IMG/VR virus record: IMGVR_UViG_3300018476_000019
Location: 1 to 43,577 of that record
Strand: one strand, 5' to 3'
From: a virus
Length of the DNA: 43,577 nucleotides
Each line of letters starts with the position of its first letter. The first letter of the stretch is position 1. Shown one piece after another: positions 6,780-14,267 of the stretch. Below the pieces are notes generated by a model. It had not been told where the DNA came from. It was given only the letters and a program-made list of their open reading frames with translations, and searched no databases. A program made the position numbers and the translations under genes.

Positions 6780-7075
6780 AGATTGAAACACTCGCAGGCG
6801 TAGCGAAGACCGCATGGGCAATGGACATCACGGTGTCGCTGGAGTCGGAAGGTCTGCTGTTCACTCTGGCAAGGGGCAGGCACACCATCGCCGGACTGGT
6901 GCCGTGGGTGATGCTGGAGCAGTCGCGCGATCCGCACGGCGTGTGCGCGTGCACGATGGGCGACATGTCCAACGCGATGAAGGTTGCGCAGGGGCTCGAT
7001 GACGATGGGCCGCGCGTCGTCAAGCCGTCGCACTGGAGCGGCACTGGTCGCGCTGGCAACGGTGGCGACATCTGA
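6776..7075 (+). CDS. Small hypothetical protein
   Basis: A 99-residue protein beginning MKIETLAGVAKTAW, with GAGATGGTGAA just upstream and a four-base ATGA overlap with the previous gene. It contains alternating hydrophobic stretches (MDITVSLESEGLLFTLARG, IAGLVPWVML) that suggest a small beta-rich fold, plus a cysteine pair (VCACTMGDM). The C-terminus is Gly-rich (GTGRAGNGGDI). It is too short and too unlike any family I know to name. Confidence 0.65.
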   Translation: MKIETLAGVAKTAWAMDITVSLESEGLLFTLARGRHTIAGLVPWVMLEQSRDPHGVCACTMGDMSNAMKVAQGLDDDGPRVVKPSHWSGTGRAGNGGDI

Positions 7076-7236
7076 TGGACCTTGAGAAGCTGATCACCGC
7101 AAAGCAGGACGCTCTGCGTGGGCGACGCCGCGACTGGATCGACGACGCCAAGGACCGGCTTCAGTACGCCGACTGGTCAATCGCGTACCTCGTGGCGGTG
7201 TGCATCGTACTCGTGCTGATAGGGCTTAGCCTATGA
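7075..7236 (+). CDS. 53-residue single-pass membrane protein
   Basis: This short gene runs from an ATG that shares its A with the previous stop (TGATG) to a TGA at 7234-7236. The first 32 residues are strongly charged (LRGRRRDWIDDAKDRLQYADW). Residues 34-53 (IAYLVAVCIVLVLIGLSL) form one transmembrane helix that ends the protein. The basic cytoplasmic face followed by a C-terminal anchor suggests an N-in tail-anchored inner-membrane protein. A holin or spanin role is possible but unsupported: no endolysin is visible nearby. Coupled start and codon use support a real gene. Confidence 0.7.
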   Translation: MDLEKLITAKQDALRGRRRDWIDDAKDRLQYADWSIAYLVAVCIVLVLIGLSL

Positions 7237-7475
7237 TCGCGAAGGTCAGCACACTCAAGGGCGTTCACGTGATCATCGTGCCTGACGACGACGCGCTCAC
7301 GGTGGAGATTCCGCCGGGCATCCTGCAGATGCTCACGCAGGACAACGTGCTGATGAGCAACGACAGTCTGCGCATGTACGTGCGTCACACGAAGTGGGAG
7401 CGGATGAAGGACAGCTTCAAGCTGACCAATCCGGAGGCGATCATCGATCCAGAGCGCGTGAGGTTCGCGGGATGA
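7233..7475 (+). CDS. Small hypothetical protein
   Basis: An 80-residue protein starting in an ATGA overlap with the membrane protein gene. The first half (VSTLKGVHVIIVPDDDALTVEIPPGILQML) looks beta-rich; the second half (LRMYVRHTKWERMKDSFKLTNPE) is basic and helical. No known family. Overlaps at both ends place it firmly inside the coupled series of small genes. Confidence 0.7.
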   Translation: MIAKVSTLKGVHVIIVPDDDALTVEIPPGILQMLTQDNVLMSNDSLRMYVRHTKWERMKDSFKLTNPEAIIDPERVRFAG

Positions 7476-7660
7476 ACCATGCCGATGAATGGTTCAGCGC
7501 TGACAAGGTGTGGCAGCGTCTCGCGTGGATGCTGCCGCGACGTCTGGTCTACTGGTGCGCAATGCGTGTCGGCGCGCACGCTACGCAAGGCAAGTACAGC
7601 AATCAGGAAGTGCCTGCGCTCACGATGATGGACGCGGTGAAGCGGTGGGATGAGGTCTGA
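7472..7660 (+). CDS. Small conserved-type phage protein
   Basis: A 62-residue protein starting in an ATGA overlap. The core LPRRLVYWCAMRVGAHATQG, followed by VPALTMMDAVKRW, is of a type I recall from small proteins next to terminase or portal genes in other phages, where no function is known. It ends one base into the portal start (TGATGG). The Trp- and Arg-rich amphipathic middle might bind nucleic acid or membrane; that is speculation. Confidence 0.7.
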   Translation: MNHADEWFSADKVWQRLAWMLPRRLVYWCAMRVGAHATQGKYSNQEVPALTMMDAVKRWDEV

Positions 7661-7872
7661 TGGCGTATCTATTCGACACGTTCACGAACTTCCTCTCCGG
7701 GCTCGGCGTTGCTGGCCGGGACAAGATGACTGCGCATCGATACGTCCACCCGATCTGGACGCGTGAGCAACTCGAAGCCGCCTATCAATCGGACTGGATC
7801 GCACGCAAGGCCATCGTCATTCCTGCGCAGGACAGCGTGCGCGAGTGGCGCGCGTGGCAGGCGGAGGCGTAG
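7660..7872 (+). CDS. Portal protein, N-terminal fragment ending at an in-frame amber codon
   Basis: The 70-residue product MAYLFDTFTNFLSGLGVAGRD... is the normal beginning of a DUF1073 (PF06381)-type portal protein: the segment REQLEAAYQSDWIARKAIVIPAQDSVREWRAWQAEA corresponds to the opening of that family. It ends at TAG (7870-7872), but the same frame continues at once with FIELPEATEKRLLIQQKL and stays open to 11442. The fragment alone could not act as a portal. Either the amber is read through or suppressed, or the gene is interrupted by a CAG-to-TAG change or a sequence error. Confidence 0.85.
   Translation: MAYLFDTFTNFLSGLGVAGRDKMTAHRYVHPIWTREQLEAAYQSDWIARKAIVIPAQDSVREWRAWQAEA
7870..7872 (+). 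other. In-frame amber codon (codon 71) in the portal gene
   Basis: TAG falls between ...RAWQAEA and FIELPEAT in a frame of 1260 codons that is otherwise uninterrupted. A single C-to-T change from CAG (Gln) would produce it, and Gln fits the family context. TAG is used as a normal stop at least five times elsewhere in the window (27639, 28787, 35937, 38920, 41317), so TAG is not reassigned genome-wide. Confidence 0.9.
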
Positions 7873-7968
7873 TTTATTGAGCTTCCGGAAGCCACCGAGA
7901 AGCGGCTGCTGATACAGCAGAAGCTGCAGGAAGCGCTGATCAAGTCGCGGCTCTACGGCGGCGCGTGC

Positions 7969-10900
7969 ATGCTGATCGGCGTCGATGGCAACATGGCCGA
8001 GGAGCTTGATCCGGAGAAGATCAAGAAGGACGGGCTGAAGTTCGTGCACGTGTTCGCGCCGCATCAACTCGCGCCGCAGGAGATCACCAAGGACATCTCG
8101 TCGCCGTACTACGGCCAGCCATCGTTCTACAAGCTCAACGACACGAAGGGATTGTTCGGCGACGTGAGCATTCATCCGTCGCGCATGGTGAGACTTATCG
8201 GGCTCGATCCTCCTGATCCGATGGCGAACTTCGGATGGGGCGATCCGATGATGCACGTGATCCACGACGCGGTGTCGAGCGCTGGCACTGTGCTGCAGAG
8301 CGTGGCCACGATGATCAGCGAAGCGAAGATCGACGTCATCAAGATTCCGGGTCTCACTGAAATCTTCGCGACCACCGACGGCACGCAGCGCATGATCAAG
8401 CGCTTCACCGAAGCGAACATCGCGAAGAGCGTTGTGAACTCGATCCTGATCGACGGTGAGGAAGACTGGCAGCGCATCCAAGTGCAATTCCGTGGCATGC
8501 CCGAAGTGCTGCAGATGTACATTCAGGTCGCAGCGGGAGCGGCGGATATTCCGGTGACGCGGTTCGTCGGCCAGTCACCAGCCGGATTGAATTCGACAGG
8601 CGATGGCGATCTGCAGAATTATTATAATCGCATCGGCGCTGATCAGGCGCTGCGCCTCACGCCAGCGCTGGAGAAGCTCGACAAGGCGATCACGCGCAGC
8701 GCGCTCGGCACCAGCGATCCGAACGTCTTCTACATCTGGAATTCGCTGTGGGAGATGAGCGATCAGGAGAAGTCCGCGATTGCATTGAGCAAGGCGCAAG
8801 CCACCGCGCTCGATGTCAACTCAGGTCTCGTGCCGTTCGATGCGCTGAGCAAGGGCAAGGTCAATCAGTTGATCGAGGACGGCACCTATCCCGGCCTCGA
8901 AGCTGCGATGGAAGAGTCCGCTATCGATGAAGAGATGATGGCGGAGCAGACGCTGAAGAAGCACGAGCAGGCGCTGTTGCCGCCGCCGTCAGGCATGGGC
9001 GGACAGGTTGAAGAGGACGAAGAAGAGTTCGCCGAGGACAGCGTTGATGAGGAGGACGACACCGCACGCCGCTTGCGTCGCGCGATCCACTTCATGAACG
9101 ATGCGCTGCGTGCGTGGAATGAAGAGGCGCACTCGCGCGGCCAGCCGGAGAATGCAGGACAGTTCGGACCGGGCGGCTACGGTGCGAAGGCGAAGGAAGG
9201 CAAGGGCCGCGTTGCGCGTGCTCGCGCACGTGGCAAGGGTGCGAGAGCGAAGGCGAAGGCGCACATCGAGGAGCGTGCAGAGAAGGGCGGATCGAAGCGC
9301 GCGTCGAAGGGCAAGGCTGCGAGGATACCCGCGAGCGAGCGCGTCGCGAAGGCCGCGACGTTCGTATCGCCGAACATCCGCAGCGATCTCGATCTCTCTG
9401 GTGCAGAGAAGCAGCTTGATAGCAAGCAGCAGAAGCTGTTGCTGCGCACATCGAAGGGCATCAACAAGCGGCTCGATCTCGACGACGCCGAAGACGTCAG
9501 CATGATCGGCGCGTGGAAGGATGGTGCCGAGAACTCCATCATGACCGTGAGCGATGGCGACTACGACAAGGTCGCGCTCGCTGCCGTGATGAAGGCGCAC
9601 ATCGCTGATCAGAAAGCGGTGCTCGTGTTCGCCGAAGGTGACGAGGGCGACTCCACGCTGGCGTCGTTCAAGGCGACCGGCGATCTCAAATCAATTCACG
9701 AGAACCTGCTGCAGGACGGCGTCGTCAATCACACGCTGGTGCCGACCGAAGGCGGAGCGCGCGTGTACGTGGTCGATCTCGATGGATCGGCGAGTGATGC
9801 AATCAAACTGGGAGCAATGCGATATGGCGGCGAGTCAAACGAGATCAGGCTCCAGCACGGCAAGGGGGAGTTCATCGGGACCGACAAGGAAGACGGGACC
9901 GACCGCGAGCAAAGAGACAGCGCGCGAGAAGTATACGAGGCTTTCATTGAGCGATCCCCAGTTCGTGGAAGCGACCAAATCTGGAAGGAAGTCCACGATG
10001 CTTGGAGCGCGTCCAATGCCGCACTCGGGCAGAAAGTAAGGAACGTCATCGAGGGTCCGCAGGACAAGGACCCTGATCCGATGGGCCGGTGGGTTCAGCT
10101 TGGCGGCAAGATCGACACCGACGCTGTAGAGAAGCAGACGAGGGCGAACGTCACCAAGGCTGCGGCGGCGGCGAAGGCCGCAGGCACCACGCCATTGCCG
10201 GGCAGCAAGGCCGAACATCCGGCGACGATTGCATCGGCACCGATCACGGTGAAGGGCTCGACGCCGTCGTATCGCAGGCCTGAAGTCGCTGGCATGAAGC
10301 TCGATCCGGAGCGCTACGCGCACGACATCGGACTGTTCAGCAACGAGGACTTCTATCCGAACTTCGGGCCGAACGAATTGCAGGGCGACACCGATCAGCA
10401 GACGACAGCCATCGTCGCGCAGATGAAGGACAATCTGAAATGGTTGTACAAGTTCGCCGATCCTCACACTCAGGTCTGGTACGACGGCGCGCGTGCGCTG
10501 GTCGATGATCGCGTGAAGATATTCGGCTTCAACGATGCGAGCGTCGCTGGTGTTTACGCTGCGCTGTCGCCGACGAAGAAGTGGGATGAGAACGTCCAGA
10601 TCGCCGACGCGCTGATGGACATCTACAAGAACAAGCAGGATCACGCTTGGGACGACAAGATGACCGAGACCGCCGACGACATCTGGTCCGGCGGCACCAA
10701 GGTGGCGAAGAAGAATCAGGCGGTGGTGAAGTCGATCAGCGGCAAGAAGCTCGGCGAGTTGACCGATCCGACGGAGAAGGCGATCTGGATTCGCACCTAC
10801 GACGAGGCGCACAACTCGCAAGCCTATCGCGACGTGCTGCCGAACGGTGCGCTCGGAAAGTTCGCGCGCAACCAAGATGAGTTCGGCACGCCAGCGCATA

Positions 10901-11442
10901 TCGTGTGGCAGTCGGTGGCGTCGGTGAAGTCCGCCGTGATGGCGCTCGAAGCCAACGGTGATCGCGAGAAGATCGACGCAGCGTTCGGCAACGCGCACAA
11001 GGTGCGCTCGTTCTACAACAACATCCTCGATCCGCACTCCGAGAACGGCGACGTCACCATCGACACGCACGCGGTCGGCGCTGCGTTGCTGCGTCAACTC
11101 TCGAACAAGACGGTGCCGGTCGCGCACAACTTCGGCAATACGCCGGAGAAGAAGAACCAGCCAGTGGGTTGGGATGCTGCGGGCTCGTCGATCAAGACTG
11201 GATTGAGCGGACTCTACCCGGTCTATGCGACCGCGTATCACGAGGCAGCGAAGGAGCTTGGCATCCAGCCGCGTCAACTGCAGTCGGCGGTGTGGGTGGT
11301 GAAGCGCGAGACGTTCGGCAACATGAGCGACAAGGCGAGAGCCGACAGTGAGCAGGCATGGCACGACTATCACGACGGCAAGGCCACGCTTGATGAGACG
11401 CGTGAGAGGATCGCGAAGCTCGCAGGATTGAAACGCAAATGA
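7969..11442 (+). CDS. Portal protein main part fused to two non-portal domains
   Basis: The frame is open from 7873; 7969 is only its first internal ATG and has no clear ribosome binding site, so the true product probably begins at 7660. Numbering from 7660 (1260 codons): residues 1-450 are a DUF1073-type portal, with AGAADIPVTRFVGQSPAGLNSTGDGDL and an acidic end (EEDEEEFAEDSVDEEDD). Residues 484-506 carry AWNEEAHSRGQPEN-AGQFGPGG, followed by a Lys/Ala/Gly-rich linker. Residues about 566-770 form one globular region (MIGAWKDGAENSIMTV... GARVYVVDLDG). Residues 877-1260 form another, ending in VTIDTHAVGAALL and LGIQPRQLQSAVW. The portal is the 12-mer DNA channel; the extra 750 residues are far beyond the family length and may be internal cargo. 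The PF06381 family is linked to anti-CBASS Acb1 fusions, but I do not see the paired HxT motifs of Acb1. Confidence 0.88.
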   Translation: MLIGVDGNMAEELDPEKIKKDGLKFVHVFAPHQLAPQEITKDISSPYYGQPSFYKLNDTKGLFGDVSIHPSRMVRLIGLDPPDPMANFGWGDPMMHVIHDAVSSAGTVLQSVATMISEAKIDVIKIPGLTEIFATTDGTQRMIKRFTEANIAKSVVNSILIDGEEDWQRIQVQFRGMPEVLQMYIQVAAGAADIPVTRFVGQSPAGLNSTGDGDLQNYYNRIGADQALRLTPALEKLDKAITRSALGTSDPNVFYIWNSLWEMSDQEKSAIALSKAQATALDVNSGLVPFDALSKGKVNQLIEDGTYPGLEAAMEESAIDEEMMAEQTLKKHEQALLPPPSGMGGQVEEDEEEFAEDSVDEEDDTARRLRRAIHFMNDALRAWNEEAHSRGQPENAGQFGPGGYGAKAKEGKGRVARARARGKGARAKAKAHIEERAEKGGSKRASKGKAARIPASERVAKAATFVSPNIRSDLDLSGAEKQLDSKQQKLLLRTSKGINKRLDLDDAEDVSMIGAWKDGAENSIMTVSDGDYDKVALAAVMKAHIADQKAVLVFAEGDEGDSTLASFKATGDLKSIHENLLQDGVVNHTLVPTEGGARVYVVDLDGSASDAIKLGAMRYGGESNEIRLQHGKGEFIGTDKEDGTDREQRDSAREVYEAFIERSPVRGSDQIWKEVHDAWSASNAALGQKVRNVIEGPQDKDPDPMGRWVQLGGKIDTDAVEKQTRANVTKAAAAAKAAGTTPLPGSKAEHPATIASAPITVKGSTPSYRRPEVAGMKLDPERYAHDIGLFSNEDFYPNFGPNELQGDTDQQTTAIVAQMKDNLKWLYKFADPHTQVWYDGARALVDDRVKIFGFNDASVAGVYAALSPTKKWDENVQIADALMDIYKNKQDHAWDDKMTETADDIWSGGTKVAKKNQAVVKSISGKKLGELTDPTEKAIWIRTYDEAHNSQAYRDVLPNGALGKFARNQDEFGTPAHIVWQSVASVKSAVMALEANGDREKIDAAFGNAHKVRSFYNNILDPHSENGDVTIDTHAVGAALLRQLSNKTVPVAHNFGNTPEKKNQPVGWDAAGSSIKTGLSGLYPVYATAYHEAAKELGIQPRQLQSAVWVVKRETFGNMSDKARADSEQAWHDYHDGKATLDETRERIAKLAGLKRK

Positions 11443-13526
11443 GTGAACCCGCTGATGACATGATCGAGTGGATGAAGGCCGAAGGGCTCGACATCTCTCG
11501 CGAGAACTACATCGCGTTCAACTGGGGCAGCGTTGCCGAGTGGACGGTCGAGCACGAAGCCGAACTTCCGGAGTCGCTGCAGGACTGGTCGCTGTTCGTG
11601 CCGGACAAGAAGACCGGCGAGCTTGTCTACATCGGCGATGAGGAGGAGCCCGACGACCCTTTCCGTGATGCCCGCGCGTGGAACGAAGAAGCTCATTCGC
11701 GCGGGCAACCTGATAACGCTGGCCAGTTCGGCCCCGGCGGCTTCGGTGGGAAGGCAAAGGCAGCGAAGGCGAAGGCACGCGCGAAGAGTGCAGGCAAGCG
11801 ACGCCGCAGTGAAGCGGAAATCTCCAAGCACATCGCACGCCTGAAGAGGGAGGGCGGCAGCAAGGCGGAGATCACAGCAGCGTACAACGAGAAGCGCGAG
11901 CTTCGGATGGAGGGTGTTCGCCGCGAGCGCAAGGAGTCTGCAGCCAAGCGAGCGAGCAAGCCAGCGAGCAAACCGGCACGCCGAACGCCAGCGGAGATCG
12001 TCACCAAGGCGCAGATGGAGCAGGAGGCGAAGGTCAGCCGCCTGAAGGAGAAGCGCGAGGGCAAGGGCAAGAAGCCGGTAGACAAGAAGGCGTTCGACGA
12101 AGCGAAGATCAGGATCGGCAGCGGCACCGACGAGAAGAACTTCATCAAGAGTTGGAACGACAAGATCGGCATCGATCCCGAAGTGTTCAAGCATGACTTC
12201 CTTGGCGGCGTCGATGCGACGATGTCGATCAACAAGGAGGGCAGCAAGTTCGTCGTCAACGGCTCGATCAACGGCACTGGCCGACATGAAGGCCGCAGCG
12301 TTGGCACCTACACGCGCGAGATCGATCCGGATCGCAAGTACGCTTACAGCGCGTTCTTTGAATTGCAGAAGGGCGTGCAGCACGGCGACATCGGCAAGAA
12401 GGTGCTGGCTGGCAACGTCGAGACCTACGAGAAGCTCGGCATCGAGGTCGTCGGCGTCACTGCGAACATCGATGTCGGCGGATATGCGTGGGCGAAGTAT
12501 GGATACGTGCCGACGCCTGAAGCGTGGAGCGATCTGCGCAGTTCGCTGAAGCGCTCGATCAACAGCGGCGGTGGCTCACGTGGATCATCGCGCCGCAGCG
12601 CAAATCAGGAAGAGGCGGAAGAGTGGGACTGGCTGAGCGAGGAAACGCAGAACGATGTGCGTGATCGCTGGATGTCCGACAGCCGACAGGAATTCCTCGA
12701 CAGCGAGATCGAGAACTGGCGCGACAGCGGACAGGCGCTGAACGAAGCGAAGCGCGAACTCGCCAGCAACTTCAGCGACAACGTCGATCCGCCGGAGTGG
12801 GTCAACGATGCGATCCAGTCCGCACGTGAAGAGCACGAGGAGAGCGGCAAGAAGATTCCCTTCACCAACCAGCAAATCTATCTGGCGATGAAGGCTAACG
12901 AATACAATTCGCGCTACGACGACGGGCGCGACGACATCGAGTTCGAGTTCGACGACGGTGAACTGAAGGAGCCGAAGGGCTACGATCCGAACCAGAAGAC
13001 GCTGCCCGGCATCGAGAAGGTCGAGCCGCACGAGTACCTGACGCAGGACGCGCGCGATATCATCATCAAGCACGTCGCATCGGATGCGAATGATCGCGCC
13101 GAGAGCGAGGCCGGTAACGTCGAGCCGCCGGAGTATCTCGCCGATCAGGTTGGCGAGTATCAGGACGAATACTGGGACTCGATGGACGACGACCAGAAGC
13201 TGGAGCACGCGCGGCGCTACGATCTGCACTACTACGAGGGCGCACCGGACGAAGACGAGGACGAGGACGAAGAGGAAGAGCCGGATCAGAAAGAGATGGA
13301 CGTCGGCAAGGTGCAGACCGAAGACGAGAAGCTGCTTGAGATACTGGAGTCGAACAATCCGAAGGCGGTGTGGAAGTTCGCTGACAGCGGTGAGCGCGCG
13401 AAGAAGTTGCTGCTCGGCACCAACTGGCGCGGCAAGCTCAACCTCAAGGACCCGGAGGCCTACAAGCGCTTCAAGGATTACGTGGCGCGCGTGAAGAAGG
13501 AAGAGGCCAGTGGCAAAGAAGCCTAA
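11439..13526 (+). CDS. Multi-domain virion-associated protein with GQF motif and GNAT-like domain
   Basis: A 695-residue protein starting in an ATGA overlap with the portal gene. Residues 1-60 (MIEWMKAEGLDISRENYIAFNW...AELPESLQDW) resemble a short stand-alone protein found near phage portals. Residues 79-101 repeat the portal motif AWNEEAHSRGQPDN-AGQFGPGG. Residues 105-215 form a Lys/Arg/Ala-rich coiled coil. Residues 218-365 look like a GNAT acetyltransferase-type fold: AYSAFFELQKGVQHGDIGKKV occupies the place of the acetyl-CoA loop, followed by VGGYAWAKYGYVP. Residues 395-610 are acidic and helical with an internal repeat (DPPEWVNDAI, EPPEYLADQV). The C-terminus is Asp/Glu-rich, then basic. 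A head-packaged effector or morphogenesis protein is inferred from motif and position; enzymatic activity is unproven, since the canonical Q/R-x-x-G-x-G/A loop is not intact. Confidence 0.8.
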   Translation: MSEPADDMIEWMKAEGLDISRENYIAFNWGSVAEWTVEHEAELPESLQDWSLFVPDKKTGELVYIGDEEEPDDPFRDARAWNEEAHSRGQPDNAGQFGPGGFGGKAKAAKAKARAKSAGKRRRSEAEISKHIARLKREGGSKAEITAAYNEKRELRMEGVRRERKESAAKRASKPASKPARRTPAEIVTKAQMEQEAKVSRLKEKREGKGKKPVDKKAFDEAKIRIGSGTDEKNFIKSWNDKIGIDPEVFKHDFLGGVDATMSINKEGSKFVVNGSINGTGRHEGRSVGTYTREIDPDRKYAYSAFFELQKGVQHGDIGKKVLAGNVETYEKLGIEVVGVTANIDVGGYAWAKYGYVPTPEAWSDLRSSLKRSINSGGGSRGSSRRSANQEEAEEWDWLSEETQNDVRDRWMSDSRQEFLDSEIENWRDSGQALNEAKRELASNFSDNVDPPEWVNDAIQSAREEHEESGKKIPFTNQQIYLAMKANEYNSRYDDGRDDIEFEFDDGELKEPKGYDPNQKTLPGIEKVEPHEYLTQDARDIIIKHVASDANDRAESEAGNVEPPEYLADQVGEYQDEYWDSMDDDQKLEHARRYDLHYYEGAPDEDEDEDEEEEPDQKEMDVGKVQTEDEKLLEILESNNPKAVWKFADSGERAKKLLLGTNWRGKLNLKDPEAYKRFKDYVARVKKEEASGKEA

Positions 13527-13752
13527 GTCCGACGGCTACGGCGACTACTTCGAGTCCGAGTTCGAGGACGAGATCAACGCTGAGCTTGATGCGCTGAAGG
13601 GCGACAGCAACGAGTTCTTCTATCGCGATGAGTTCGGCGAGAAGCAAGACCAGCGACTGCACGGGCCGATCATCAACCCGGTTGACTACGAGATCGACGA
13701 CGATCTCATGGAGCCGATCCGCGCAAGGTATCGCAAGAAGTTCGGGAGTTGA
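13510..13752 (+). CDS. Small acidic hypothetical protein
   Basis: An 80-residue protein starting at GTG with GGAAGAGG upstream, overlapping the previous gene by 17 bp. It is acidic (YFESEFEDEINAELDALKGD) with a basic tail (IRARYRKKFGS). No domain recognised. Its position between head genes suggests a minor structural or chaperone role only by context. Confidence 0.65.
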   Translation: MAKKPKSDGYGDYFESEFEDEINAELDALKGDSNEFFYRDEFGEKQDQRLHGPIINPVDYEIDDDLMEPIRARYRKKFGS

Positions 13753-13754
13753 CC

Positions 13755-14267
13755 ATGCTCGCTAACCTACCAGCCACCATCCGCGCAGGTGAGAGTATAT
13801 CCGAAGCCGTCGATTGCACTGGCGGTCGCGTGCTGCGCATCACCATCCCAGAGAATTACGACGAGCACGACACGCCAGTGATGACGTTCCAGTCGTCTGC
13901 AAATGGTGTGGACTTCTTCGATCTGGTCAACGATCAGGGCATGCAGCTATCGATCACGGCGCGACGCAGCACTACGATCCACGTCGGGCAGGCTTGGACG
14001 CATGCGCTCGGCTGGATCAAGATGAGAGCCGGATCGAAGGCCAACGCGCGCGAGCAGTCGGAGGATGTCACGATCATGGTCTCGATCACGCCATCAACCT
14101 CCGTGGTGTTCGGCGGTGGCGGTGCCTACACCGGAGAGACAGCGCCGGAAGGCGTTGCCGATGGATCGATCTGGTGGAATTCTGCCGACGGTCCGAGTGC
14201 AGCGAAGCGGCTCTACGTGAAATACTTCGACGGGAATTCATCGCAATGGGTAGCGGCAGAACAGTGA
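13755..14267 (+). CDS. Small tail/fibre-type structural protein with a WW-DG module
   Basis: A 170-residue protein. The ATG at 13755 (GGGAG six bases upstream) is preferred to the TTG at 13749. Residues 1-115 are beta-rich (AGESISEAVDCTGGRVLRITIPE ... VTIMVSITPST). The C-terminal 43 residues, ETAPEGVADGSIWW ... LYVKYFDGNSSQWV, are one copy of a module that recurs five more times in the fibre proteins downstream. This suggests a small adhesin, decoration or fibre-connector protein rather than a head enzyme. It precedes the MuF gene, so a virion role is likely; no named family. Confidence 0.75.
   Translation: MLANLPATIRAGESISEAVDCTGGRVLRITIPENYDEHDTPVMTFQSSANGVDFFDLVNDQGMQLSITARRSTTIHVGQAWTHALGWIKMRAGSKANAREQSEDVTIMVSITPSTSVVFGGGGAYTGETAPEGVADGSIWWNSADGPSAAKRLYVKYFDGNSSQWVAAEQ

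Noticed and set aside
7870-7872. Genome-wide TAG reassignment (as in some gut phages)
   Set aside because: Genes at 27639, 28787, 35937, 38920 and 41317 end in TAG at sensible family lengths just before well-placed starts.
7969-11442. Acb1 anti-CBASS nuclease domain in the portal fusion
   Set aside because: The PF06381 link makes it tempting, but I find no paired HxT/HxS motifs with proper spacing in the extra domains.
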